Source: Microvelia longipes | Lineage: Eukaryota; Arthropoda; Insecta; Hemiptera; Veliidae | Assembly: GCA_018340805.1 (NCBI GenBank) | Contig: JACMZG010001914.1 | Location: 48,563,104-48,627,103 of the forward strand | DNA: 64,000 bases | Direction: 5' to 3' | Shown: one piece after another, positions 10,712-20,835 of the stretch | How the letters are laid out: every line of letters starts with the position of its first letter | Position numbering within the stretch: position 1 is the stretch's first letter | The notes under the pieces: generated by a model | Seen by the model: the letters and a program-made list of their open reading frames with translations, nothing else | Told to the model about the DNA's origin: nothing | Database searches by the model: none | Made by a program: the position numbers and the translations under genes

Positions 10712-10782
10712 ATTGAGATAGTCTATGCTCCATCTAGTAATATATCTCTATGATAGTAACTTCTTACTTATAACTCTTTAGA

Positions 10783-10988
10783 GAAGGTTATATATAGTTC
10801 TGAGCCCTGAAAAGATGTTTCGAGCCTTCCGATGAATTTAGATAGGCTATACCCCCTCTATTAATACATATCTATTGCTGAATTCACCTAATTTATATTG
10901 ATATATTACTAGAAGGGTTACACCATAAACCCTATCTCAATACGTTAAGAGATTTTAAACATTATTTTAGAGCTCTGCGTAACCTAAT
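10783..10988. repeat. Two further family C copies, opposite orientation
   Basis: A plus-oriented copy at about 10783-10872 (GAGCCCTGAAAAGATGTT ... CCCCTCTATTAATA) is followed by an inverted copy at about 10905-10988 (TATTACTAGAAGG ... TTAGAGCTCTGCGTAACC). Confidence 0.55.
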
Positions 10989-10989
10989 A

Positions 10990-11730
10990 ATAACCTTTCA
11001 CAGAGTGCATTACAGCTTTAATAAATCAATTGTCTCCTCCCCCAAGCTCCAGCTTGCTGTTTTGGGGGAGTATTGATCTAAAAACCTGTATGTATTACTT
11101 TTTTGTAATTTTTAGATCAAATAAATTATTTTGAATTTTTTAAATTGTTGTCGGGTTTTCGCTCATAAAACCGATTTATTGCGTGCGAACCGGTAATTGT
11201 TTGTATTTAACCGTATCATTATCCGGGTTTCTTTAGCTCTAGAAAAGTACATTTTATCCGAAGGCGTTTTTCCGGGTGCATTTCATTAAACTACCTTTTA
11301 TCCAGGTAACTTTTATCTGGCTACATTTTGTGCAGGTACATTTTTTCCCTTGTGCATTTTATGATTAATTATACGCGGGTACATTTTATCTGCTTATCTA
11401 ATTCAAGCGAATGCCTTTTATCCTAACGAAAATAAACATACCTATAAATCGGTATAAATAATAAATTCAAGAATCAATGAATGGAAAAGTTAAATTAATT
11501 GAAGCAAACATCAAATTTCGTAAGTTAAATACAATTGAGTAAATATTTGCGTAAAAATATCGTGAAATTTATCTTGTATGGTTGTTTACACTGTAGTATA
11601 ATGTATAGCGTTCAATCTGTCAATAAGCTCCATATAACGTGAACACTTCTGGGAAGATGTTACGTTGTAGTTAGTGTTAATACGTACGTAGATCGCGTCA
11701 TAGTCACAGAGGCTTTTAGTGATGATTTTA
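10990..11730. other. Non-coding stretch with hairpin and short imperfect repeats
   Basis: A small hairpin sits near 11037-11072 (CCCCCAAGC ... GGGGGAG type). Between about 11245 and 11425 a 25-40 bp unit around GGGTACATTTTATCC recurs about six times in degenerate form. No gene is seen. Confidence 0.5.
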
Positions 11731-11734
11731 AGAA

Positions 11735-11955
11735 AATGTGTTGAGTTTGGTCGCGAACAGTGCGTTGAGTTCGGTCGTGAACAGTGCGTTGAGATCTGTC
11801 GTGAACAGTGTGTTGAGTTCGGTCGTGAACAGTGTGTTGAGATCGGTCGTGAACATTGTGTTGAGTTCGGTCGTGAAAAGTGCATTGAGTTCGGTCGTGA
11901 ACAGTACGTTGAGTTCGGTCGTGAACAGTTTGTTGAGTTCGGTCGTGGACAGTGA
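11735..11955 (+). repeat. 24-bp minisatellite
   Basis: About nine units of GTTGAGTTCGGTCGTGAACA plus four bases. Because 24 is a multiple of three and the unit lacks stops in several frames, open frames appear on both strands (for example 11586-11996 minus, with SRPNSTHC repeats, and two on the plus strand). I treat these as by-products. Confidence 0.9.
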
Positions 11956-12291
11956 GTACAGGTTTTAATATAAGAAAGGAATGGCATAATATACATGGTG
12001 TATCAGCTAAGTTGAAACAGCCAAATACCTCGAGAACTAGAGCCGATAAAAACTTCGGATCTTCCGTGGCCGTTAGGGGCTATCAATGTGCTGACGCACA
12101 AGACGATTTTTTAGGAAATTCTCTCAAGTTGCACGGAGAGAAAGAACAGAAAAGTGTATAGGAAACTAAAATTAATATAATACTTGGATCTATGGCTAAA
12201 AATAACTTTTACTTTCAACCTTTAAAAACTTATAATCCATTAGAATATAAAACTAATCGCTAAATGTAAACGTTTTTATTTTTAACCAGAC

Positions 12292-12331
12292 TTAGAGTGC
12301 CTGTATAATCAGGATTATACAGGCACTCTAA
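12292..12331. repeat. Perfect 40-bp palindrome flanked by 9-bp direct repeats
   Basis: Arms of 19 bp, TTAGAGTGCCTGTATAATC and its exact complement, are separated by AG. AACCAGACT occurs at 12284-12292 and again at 12330-12338, overlapping the arm ends by one or two bases. This looks like a tiny palindromic insertion with a target-site duplication. Confidence 0.85.
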
Positions 12332-12338
12332 CCAGACT

Positions 12339-12771
12339 ATAAGACCAAGAGCCCAGGGGTGTTATGTTAATAAAAAGTGTAATGGCAGGAAACAGGTTTA
12401 ATTTTTCGTAAATACCTTCCTGAACAAGGATCTGCAATTCTGCTGACTCGTATCGGATGGGTGTCCCAGGCAGAACGCACTTTACAGGTCAAATTTACCA
12501 CCCAAGATAATAAAAAGTGTAATGGCTGGAAACGGGTTTAATTTTTGGTAAATACCTTCCAGAACAAGGATCTGCAATTCTGCCGACTCGTATCGGATGG
12601 GTGTCCCAGACAGAGCCTTTGACCCCCAAAGTGCGTTCAGCCTTGGACACCCATCCGATACGAGTCGGCAGAATTGCAGATCCTTGTTCAAGAAGGTATT
12701 TATGAAAAATAGAGCGGTTCCAGCCATTACACTTTTTATTAACAAAACACCCCTGGGCTCTTGGACTATAT
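12339..12771. mobile_element. MITE family B, copy 1
   Basis: Starts AAGACCAAGAGCCCAGGGGT and ends with the inverted counterpart CCCCTGGGCTCTTGGACTATA. The arms share AAAAAGTGTAATGGCTGG, AATACCTTCC, ATCTGCAATTCTGC and TCGTATCGGATGGGTGTCCC. Part of the arm is duplicated inside. The second copy is at 15619-16052. The ORFs at 12482-12833 on both strands are readings of the arms. Confidence 0.8.
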
Positions 12772-13412
12772 CGAAAACTATTACTATCCTTGCGAAGTTT
12801 CGTCTTCTCGATAGCACTAAAATAGTAATTTAAGAATTAAGTTTAATGGACTGTGAGAAATCTTAATTAGGAAAAGTAATAATGAAGACAGCAGTCCGAG
12901 TTTTGTTAGATTAATTTATTTCATCAAAGCTTTCGCACAAGCGGTGCTTGACATCCTCAGTGATTCGAATAACAAGTAAACAAAACCATAAACCAATTAC
13001 AAAAAACAGAAATAAAAAATACTTAGATTTACTGAGATAAATTAATCTAACTAAACTGCTGTCTTCATTATTACTTTTTCTAATTAAAATAGTAATGTTG
13101 AGTTGTGCCCATTTTTTGGTTAAATGCTCTTCGGAGTCCAAACTAATGATGGGGTTGAAAAAAGTCAAAGAGTAAAGTTCTTTGTTTTAGCCATAGAATC
13201 GAAATCCATTCTTTAATGGATTTTCTTAAGATCCATTCTTTGATTTACTTTTCTGTTCTTTCTCTCCGTGCAACTAAAGCGGATTTCCTAAAACAAAAAT
13301 TGCATCATGTGCGTCTGCGCGTAAACGATCCGTAGTTTCTATCTGCTCTAGTACTCGAGATTAAAACTAGAGCAGTTTCAGATCGGCTGTTTCAACTTTG
13401 GCACACCCTATA

Positions 13413-14088
13413 GTTATCTTGTGGAAGTTAAGTTATGAATGTAGTTTAACAAGACTCATTAAATTTAATTATTATAGGCAATCTTATTATCATAAGGAAG
13501 GGTTTTAGCCCTCCTATTTTTAGTCCACCATCATTTAATCCTAAAAAGGGGGGGGGGTACATGGTTTTAAAGTTTTGAAAAGGTCTCTACCCCTCTGCGT
13601 TAAAGAATGGTTGACCCGAGCGTATTGTTACCCCTATTGGTAACGAATTTGACTTTGAAAAGTCAAATAAGATTATGCTATAGCATTGAATATTTTTTAC
13701 TTTGTTCACACGCGGGGTTTGGCAGGGGTTCAACCCCCTAGGAGGTTCAGACCCTTGGCAATTGTCGAGTGAACATGATTGAACACAGGGTTAAACCCTG
13801 AAATTCATTTTCTAATCGGTGTAGAGTCTATATTATCTAAACGGAGTCGGAGTAGAGTCGCTGCGCTCATCCTCCCTACTTCGGACTAGCTTCACTTGTC
13901 CTCAGAGTATACAAATCGTTAAATTTATACTATAAAACATCATCTCACATAGTAAATAGATCGCATGTACTAACCACATTTTTTTTTACCAAATGAGGAA
14001 AGGTAAAAATCTGTAAAAGGTATTTATTACTTTCGAAATGATTTTATTAAAATAAAGATTTATTTAATTATTTTTACATTGTTTTCAG
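13413..14088. other. Stretch before the cytochrome b561 coding exon
   Basis: No gene is seen. A G run lies at about 13548-13557. Near 13850-13920 the phrases GTCGCTGCGCTCATCC and TAGCTTCACTTGTCCTCAGA resemble family E. The polypyrimidine-AG acceptor at 14075-14088 shows that an upstream 5' UTR exon of the b561 gene must exist, possibly in or beyond this stretch. Confidence 0.45.
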
Positions 14089-14128
14089 GATGGGTTGAAT
14101 CATAAGAGATTTGTTGTATATCCCCTCT

Positions 14129-16052
14129 ATGGCAAGTCTGAGGCAGGGTCCTGGCAATTTCAGACTAGTTTATATAACAACGCAGTGCGTCGGGCTCACA
14201 TGCGTGTTCCTTGTCATATGCTGGCTAGTTTTCTACCGACATGGATTTGCTTGGAGGTCCAATCCAATAGTTCAATTCAATTTTCATCCCTTATTCATGT
14301 CATTTGGATTCATTTATCTGTCAGCTAATTGTAAGTATTTAACATTTGATTCTAATTGCTAGTTTTGATAACTGAATTTGAGAAAGACAAAATGATAGCC
14401 TTTATTCATTTCATCCCCCATGATTCCTGATGAGAATGGCAGCTAGTCCTAAATGCAGGATATGTGAGGAGGACGATGAATCTTCTTCGCATATACTAAG
14501 CACATGTCCCGCATTGATGTATCTTAGGTGGCAGACCTTTGGTCTGGCCAGCGTTCCTTTAGAGAAACTCGTAGAACTACCCCTAAACAAGTTGATAACT
14601 TTCTACGAGACAGAAGACTTGTTCAGGGGGTAAAAGGAACTGGAGGGCTTCCTTTTACTTTACGGGTTTGTAAAGCATTAGACCCACCTGAGTGATCTAA
14701 TGGTTTGGTTTATACCCATGGTCTTTCTAAAAAATAAGAAATCACCTGGATTGGTCTCCCATACATCATGATTAGCCTTCACTCACTACTTTAGCTTCAG
14801 ACTGTTTACTTACTGACTTTAGCTTTACTTTGAGCATAGTAAACGTGACCCACCCGAGGTCGTCGAATACCCTGAAGGGCCGAAAGGCCCTAAAACGGGC
14901 ATTATTATTATTATTATTATTAAATTATAAAGAGTAAAATGGCGTTAGCAACTAATGCCAATTTGCTTAATAGCAACTATTTAGCAAATTACTAAGATGA
15001 CTTTAGTAACTAACGCCACCAAAAAGTAGGCTTCCTACAAATGTTTATACAAGTGGCTTCTAGAGTAGGATTCGGGTATTACCCGAGGAATGAAGCAATG
15101 AGCCGGAGTAGAGTAAGAGGGAGAAAGTTGAGTTTTAATCATACATTTTCTTACAAATTGTAGATTTTTCCCATTTATTTGTTTCCTAGCATTACTAATC
15201 TACCGAGGGTTTCGATTCCTCAAGAAACAGTACTTGAAAGGACTTCACATAGGAATCCACGTGCTCGTACTTGCTTGTGTAATATTCTCACTTGTGTCCG
15301 TTTTTGATGCTCATTATTCCAATAGCAAGCCGAATCTGTACAGCGCTCATTCATGGCTTGGATTGCTCACAATTATTTTATTCGTTGCTCAGGTAAATCA
15401 ACTTACATTTGAATTTAGAAAAAATATACTACGTGAAATCAGAGATCAATTAACTCACTATCATTGGAAGCTTTTTGCGTGAGAATTGATGTGATGATTG
15501 ATCAATGTGTTTTGATCATAGACATATATTACTAGAGGGGGTATATCCTATCTCAATACATTGAGAGACTTGGAACATTTTTTAGGGCTCTCAGAGGCTG
15601 TGAGAGTATATTAAGGTTATAGACCAAGAGCCCAGGGGTGTTTTGTTAATAAAAAGTGTAATGGCTGGAACCGGTCTCAATTTTTCGTAAATACCTTCCT
15701 GAACAAGGATCTGCAATTCTGCAGACTCGTATCGGATGGGTGTCCCAGGCAGAACGCACTTTATAGACCAAGAGCCCATGGGTGTTTTGTTAATAAAAAG
15801 TGTAATGGCTGGAACCGGTCTCAATTTTTCGTAAATACCTTCCTGAACAAGGATCTGCAATTCTGCAGACTCGTATCGGATGGGTGTCCAGGCAGAACGC
15901 ACTTTAGGGGTCAAAGGTTCTGCCTGGGACACCCATCCGATACGATTCGGCAGAATTGCAGATCCTTGTTCAGGAAGGTATTTACGAAAAATCAAACCCG
16001 TTTCCAGCCATTACACTTTTTATTAACAAAACACCCCTGGGCTCTTGGTCTA

Positions 16053-16118
<66 letters not shown>

Positions 16119-19100
16119 ATATATAACATAGGGTGAAAATATAGGTGTTATGGTTATGGATTTCAGAAAATTTTCGACATTCGTCTTTGTGGGTCTTGTG
16201 AGAAAGGAAGTTTCCGAGCTCCTATATACATATAAAGTTTTACAAAACGTATTTTTTTGTGGTTGGGGACCTCTGAAACAGATTTTGATACACTCCTGGG
16301 CGCCTTCTCTCCCTTTACACGAGCCATCTCAATATCGAATGTTTTTCAAAATAACAGATTCAGATTTATTTTCAGTTCATCGTAGGATTTGTGATGTACT
16401 CGTACCCAGGAGTTGCGTACAATCTGCGTATCCGAGGGATCCACTGGCACATCTTCATAGGACTCGTTATTTTCATTTTCGCTAATATTACAGCTTTTAG
16501 TGGATTCTCTGAAAAACTATTATTCAATTTAAGGTAAGATTTTATTTTGAGTATTTTTGGTAGAGGTATAATAATACTCAGGCTACGCAGGGCTATGCAG
16601 GTATGTAGCCTGTCATAACTTGTGGTGAAGGGGGTCAAACCAATCCTATTGAAAACGATGTCTCTCACACCTTTAAGGAAATTCAGCTGCAATTTTTTCG
16701 TCAGAAGAGGCGAACTTTTTTAGTGGGCCCCGGACCTCTCTCTAGCAACGGGCCTGATGCTAAACCAACATACCGCAGCCGAGTCTATCATAATGATTAA
16801 GCCCGAAGTGTAACCGAGGTGTTTTTGAGTTGATTCTTTAGGCGTGGCTGAAGATACTATAAAATTTAATCTTAAGTCGAAGCCGATGTATAGTTAAATA
16901 TAGGAAAGATATGGATATGGCTCTCGTGATGCGGATTTTGTTATTTTCATACAAAGTTTGATTTAGGTTTTCAGTGAATTTCGGTGGTCGGTACGTCTTT
17001 TGTGTGCAAAACCATGGAGCTCTAGGTTCAAATTCAACTGCTTTACTGATTATGCCAAATTGAAAAAGTACAAATTTTGTACTTGTAGTACAATATTCTC
17101 TCGTTATGTTGATGTTTATTACCTTATAGGGTATGGATAAAAAATATTGATTTATGTTAATTTTATTCCGGTAAAAAATGACAACCTAATATCCGTTGAT
17201 GTAATTATAGTCAAAGAGCCAGTCCTAATAAAATGTGACTCATTTTGTACTACTTCAAACCAAATTTTTCTGAAAAAATACCTTATATTTTGAAGGAAAA
17301 GCATAGTCTGCCTATCCAGAGTGGAGCCCTTTATATGAATGCGCATGCACAAAATATTAGAAAATCGCACAAATTCCAGTTTTCTTGCAATAAGTGGTTC
17401 CCTGTTGGTCGTCATCAAAACATGAATAGAACATTTTTTAAAGGTGGTAAATTTGTCTATAAAATAAGAGTTTTTTCGTCAACATTGATTAACTAAAACT
17501 AAAGTTATGAAATTTGTTAAATGGCCAAAAAAATGCACAAAAAGCCAATATTTTTTCAATGAAATTTGCTAACTGTGCACACATTAACCATTTTTTGGTG
17601 TTTTTGAAAGAGCCATAACTTTGGTTGTAGTGATCTGATTTTGATGATTGAACGCTCGCTTTATTGGACAATTGGATACCAAAAAGTAAAAAGGTGATAA
17701 GTCAAAAAATGCAACTTTTAGGAACCGAAAAAACAAACTTTGAATGAAGCTCTAAAATCGTTAAAACCAGTTACAGTTTTTATTTAACATTATCATATTT
17801 ATTAATGTTCTGTATAATGAGAAGTATTTGGTATTCAAGTAATAAATAGTTCTCAAGATATTGGGGAAAATTTAGGAAACCTACTGACTTATACCTTTTA
17901 TCGGTTCCAAAGAGGTTGTTATCCCCTTTTGACTGATTTTCCACTTGTCATTTTTAAGGTTGTTGAACTAAAAATCAAACTATTTTTCTTGGTTAAAGTA
18001 AGCTTACTATTATAGAAAATTATCTATGTAGATAGAGTTTCATATTTCTAATTAAAATGTGGATAAATATGAAAGTAAAAATTTACCATTTTACACAAAA
18101 ACGAAAATGTTCCTGAGTCAGCCCGGTGTCCAGTTGAATACTAAAATCAATGTATTTTTATAGGAATATATTAATTTAAGTTTAATATCGCTGTTTCGTA
18201 AATTTAAATCAAAATTCTAGCTCAAAATATCTAAAACATTAGCTTTGCGACTTTTTGGTAATGTAGTCAGGACTGAAAAGTATAAAGGAGATAAGTCATA
18301 ACCACGGATACCAAAGAGTACAAAGGTGATAAGTCGAAAAATGCAACTTTTCAGGAATCTCCAAAATCGTTAAAACCAGTCACAGGTTTTATTTTAACAT
18401 TATTATATTTATTAATATGTTCTAGATAATTTAAAATAATTTGGTATTTAATTTATAAATAGCAGGCGAACATTTGCAAAAGGGTATAACTCGACTTATG
18501 TCTTTTATATTTATAATTTTTTCAACTTATTGAAGTATAAATGGGTTAACTTAACTTATCACGTTTATACTAAATGCTTCTATTCAAAATAAAAGATATC
18601 TCCTTTGGATTGAGTTAATTAATTAAAAAACTAATTATCGTAGATATACATTTATTATACCAATCGAAAGAGCTTTTTTTGCTGATGCCAGTGATAGTAA
18701 GAACTCAAAATCGGCATTTTTCGACTTATCACCTTTTTACTTTTTGGTATCCAATTTATCAGCTATAAAAATGATCTATTCATTTTTTCCACACGATCCA
18801 CAGGGAACCACTTATTTCGAGAAATCTGGAATTTGTGCGATTTTATAATATTTTGAGCATGCGCAATTATATGAAGAGCTCCACTCTGAATAGGCAGACT
18901 ATGTTTTTCCTTCATAATTTAAGGTATATTTTCAGAAAAATTTGGTTTGAAGTAGTACAAAACGAGTCAAATTTTTTCAGGTCTGGCTCTTGGTCTACTA
19001 GTATATACTTTTTTATATATTAGATCATCATTTTTTTGGCTATTTTAAAATATATATGATTTATGAACTTGTTTTCGTTGATTTCAGTAATTATCAAAAG

Positions 19101-19271
19101 TATTCAGGAGAAGGGATCTTTGTTAACTTCATAGCTTTATTGCATCTCTTATTTTGCGTTCTAGTCGTTTATTTGATTGTTCATGTGCCATATCAGAGGA
19201 GACCCTCGCCAGAAGATGGAGTAGCCATTAATGCTTATCCTTTAGGCATATTTTGTACTAGAAACTGCTAG
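14129..19271 (+). CDS. Cyb561: Cytochrome b561 (ascorbate-dependent transmembrane oxidoreductase)
   Basis: Four coding exons join in frame: 14129-14330, 15190-15392, 16376-16533 and 19088-19271, giving 248 aa, the usual size. All introns are GT-AG. The ATG at 14129 is chosen because an in-frame TGA lies at 14096, and an acceptor at 14088 marks an upstream UTR exon. Members of this family carry electrons from cytosolic ascorbate across a membrane, through two b haems, to an acceptor such as monodehydroascorbate or ferric iron. Six hydrophobic segments are visible. Haem histidine candidates are H53 (NFHPL), H87 (GLH), H121 (AHSW) and H160 (WHIF), spaced 34, 34 and 39, as I recall for known b561 proteins. 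The phrases RHGFAW, LYSAHSWLG and SGFSEKL are typical of the animal lysosomal/CYB561A3-like branch, although that subtype is an inference. Introns 1-3 contain a LINE 3' end, MITE B, a family C copy and element A. There is no sign of inactivation. Confidence 0.93.
14383..14930 (+). pseudogene. LINE 3' end: C-terminal zinc knuckle and tail, in b561 intron 1
   Basis: The 67-aa open frame 14430-14633 contains CRICEEDDESSSHILSTCPA, a C-x2-C-x(9)-H-x(4)-C pattern found after the RNase H region at the C-terminus of Jockey/I-like non-LTR elements. The stop is followed by about 280 bases of 3' UTR. This ends with TTACTTTGAGCATAGTA, GTGACCCACCCGAGGT, a GGCCGAAAGGCC hairpin and an (ATT)n tail at about 14908-14931. 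The copy is 5'-truncated. Its 3' end matches the SINE at 61857-62085. Confidence 0.75.
15517..15615 (-). repeat. Family C copy in b561 intron 2
   Basis: Inverted copy: ATATATTACTAGAGGGGGTA, then CCTATCTCAATACATTGAGA, then TTAGGGCTCTCAGAGGC. Confidence 0.65.
15619..16053. mobile_element. MITE family B, copy 2, with duplicated arm
   Basis: Begins TAGACCAAGAGCCCAGGGGT and ends with the inverted CCCCTGGGCTCTTGGTCTAA. The left arm unit of about 147 bp is present twice in tandem (about 15619-15764 and 15765-15905) before one inverted arm. The 134-aa minus ORF reads through these arms and is not a gene. It lies in b561 intron 2 and is followed immediately by (TA)n. Confidence 0.85.
16054..16131. 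repeat. (TA)n microsatellite
   Basis: Nearly pure TA repeat directly after MITE B copy 2. Downstream, a GTGGTTGGGGACCTCTGAAA block near 16259 resembles one near 60980, which is also preceded by (TA)n. This suggests a shared dispersed repeat. Confidence 0.9.
17208..18998. mobile_element. Long-TIR element A, copy 1, in b561 intron 3
   Basis: Terminal inverted repeats of about 235 bp start TAG(T)CAAAGAGCCAG on the left and TAGACCAAGAGCCAG on the right. They share ACTACTTCAAACCAAATTTT, CATAGTCTGCCTAT and AAATAAGTGGTTCCCTGT. Inside, a block containing AAGGTGATAAGTC(A/G)AAAAATG and AAAATCGTTAAAACCAGT occurs twice, near 17690 and 18310, and part of it again inverted near 18718-18755. No transposase is seen. 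A shorter relative lies at 32622-33138. Confidence 0.8.
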
Positions 19272-19761
19272 CGTAAAGAGTATGTGAAATAAAATAAAAT
19301 AATAATAAAAAAACATATCGTATGTAATAAATATGAAGGAGGGATTTATCTTCAATGGAGATGAATATTTTTTTCATCAAATGGTTTCATGGAGCTGAAT
19401 TCGTCTTTGCGTATGTTCGTGAGTTCGTTGAGATCTGAATTTAAATTTTGACTGGGTCCCCTGAGATGGATAAAAGATGACCAGTAAAGAGTCCGTAACG
19501 TTTCGTCGACAAATCATTCGGCTAATAGATCGTTTTGTCGACAAACTATTTGTTGATGGAACGTTTTGTTGATGGACATGATTGAGAGGTCTTGTTAACT
19601 GGCATTATTAAAAATTCTTGCCAAGACACGATTTATTACCATATTGTTCTCACGACCATTAAGCACCGTACAAGTTTAATACGAGGATCTCAATGTTATA
19701 ATAAAAAAAAAACATTCTACTAAAATCCTTTGTTTGTTTACATCTAAAAGTCATTCTATGG
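19272..19761. other. 3' flank of cytochrome b561
   Basis: AATAAAATAAAATAATAATA sequences just after the stop (about 19291-19310) offer polyadenylation signals for the b561 transcript. The rest has no recognisable gene. Around 19495-19575 a short GTTTTGTCGACAAA-like motif recurs. Confidence 0.5.
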
Positions 19762-19949
19762 CAAGGATCTTGAATAAAGGGGATGACGCACTAAGTTGAT
19801 TTTGATTTGCCATTCAAACAAGTGACCCCATCGAAAACCAAGAAAAAGTGAAAATTCAATTCGAAACACACGTCAAATCCAACTGCCATACAACTTCCAT
19901 GGGTCAGAAATGTTCCTTAATGCGTCATCCCCTTTATTCAAGATCCTTG
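19762..19949. mobile_element. hAT-like MITE (family F) copy 2, intact
   Basis: 188 bp. Ends are CAAGGATCTTGAATAAAGGG and its inverted complement. The inverted arms extend into GATGACGCA. It is flanked by a perfect 8-bp direct repeat, TTCTATGG (19754-19761 and 19950-19957). This fits a hAT transposon and defines the complete size of the family that is interrupted at 8988-10711. Confidence 0.9.
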
Positions 19950-20058
19950 TTCTATGGGCCAGTTTTGGATTAAAACAAAGAATGACAAACTATGATTGAT
20001 AGACATAGTTTTTTATGCCGTAGAATTAATATTGTCACGTTATGTTTTAAAAGTTATA

Positions 20059-20135
20059 GGGCGAGTGCCTGGAGTGCCTTCTCTTTTTATAACCTTTAAT
20101 GATAAGGAGCCTCTGATCAAAAACAAACCCGATTT
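20059..20135 (+). repeat. Left terminal inverted repeat of the ISL2EU element
   Basis: Begins GGGCGAGTGCCTGGAGTG and continues to GAGCCTCTGATCAAAAACAA. It pairs with the right end at 29475-29544. About 20 bp between the two matched blocks differ. Confidence 0.85.
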
Positions 20136-20453
20136 TTACACAGGGTCTTATGGAGATTTTCTGATAAGATGCTTATTTTTTTATTTTTTTAAAGGTTTGA
20201 TGTAATTTTGTGAGTTAAAGTATTTAATATCTTAATTTAGAACATTTAGTGATATCATGTGTGCTTTGATTAAAATTTTTAATGGCTCTAGTTCGAGATA
20301 AAATAGAGTTAATTATGTGCAAGTGTGGGTTAAGTTCTATAAACTTGGCTGGTACATTCTGTGGTATTTTATTGCTTTGTGAAGTGTGTCAGGAATATTT
20401 TACCATTAATTGTAAGATAGATTTACGTATTTTTCGTTGTACTATCATGTAAT

Positions 20454-20520
20454 ATGAAATACAAGTGCCTAACAAACAAAATACGTGAAGAAGTAACTAA
20501 ACAGGCATGGTTGTTTGAAG
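20454..20520 (+). other. Possible untranslated or alternative first exon of the nuclease gene
   Basis: A short open stretch (ATG at 20454, 22 codons) ends at a good donor, GAAG|GTGAGT. Joining it to the acceptor near 20817 gives an immediate stop. I therefore read it as a 5' UTR exon with a small upstream frame, or as chance. Confidence 0.3.
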
Positions 20521-20835
20521 GTGAGTTTTAAGTGATAATTTATTTTTATTACTTTAATTGCATTATTATTTTGTTATTTTAATACTGAATATAATTTGCG
20601 GGTACAGTTCTATTGAACATTTTATTAAATGTGCTCGCGTTTTATAAATGCTAGTGCATTTGCTTAAAAATCTAAAATCATTTGTTAAAAACGAAGGTAT
20701 TACATTACTTTGTTAGTAATGTAATATATAAGTAGTGCAATAATACGTATACATATAGTTACTTATACATATTTTTTTAGTTTAGTTTGTTAATTTTTAT
20801 ATTATTTGTTCCTTTTAGTTTAACTTGGACTTATA

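Larger units (their letters stand above)
8772..10761 (+). mobile_element. Family C copy 2, split by a nested insertion
   Basis: The left part (8772-8987, with CACAGAGTCCCTAAGAGCCC) and the right part (10712-10761, TGAGATAGTCTATG to ATATCTCTATG) together make a family C copy. It is separated by the hAT-like element at 8988-10711, which duplicated ATTGAGAT at the junctions. Confidence 0.65.
11996..13412. mobile_element. Long-TIR element H (non-autonomous)
   Basis: The left end GGTGTATCAGCTAAGTTGAA and the inverted right end (GGTGTGCCAAAGTTGAAACA on the minus strand) begin terminal inverted repeats of about 165 bp. They share further blocks such as CTCGAGAACTAGAGC, GCACGGAGAGAAAGAACAGA and TAGCCATAG. 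The element contains a perfect palindrome (12292-12331), the MITE B copy (12339-12771), and an inner inverted pair at about 12862-12920 and 13030-13092. No transposase is encoded. Confidence 0.7.

Noticed and set aside
14095..14328. 77-aa ORF from 14095 in another frame over b561 exon 1
   Set aside because: The overlapping frame starting at 14129 carries the conserved b561 motifs and joins the later exons in phase.
20454..20520. Upstream ATG as the true start of the nuclease protein
   Set aside because: Splicing from its donor to the acceptor before 20836 gives an immediate stop, and the frame does not fit another acceptor.
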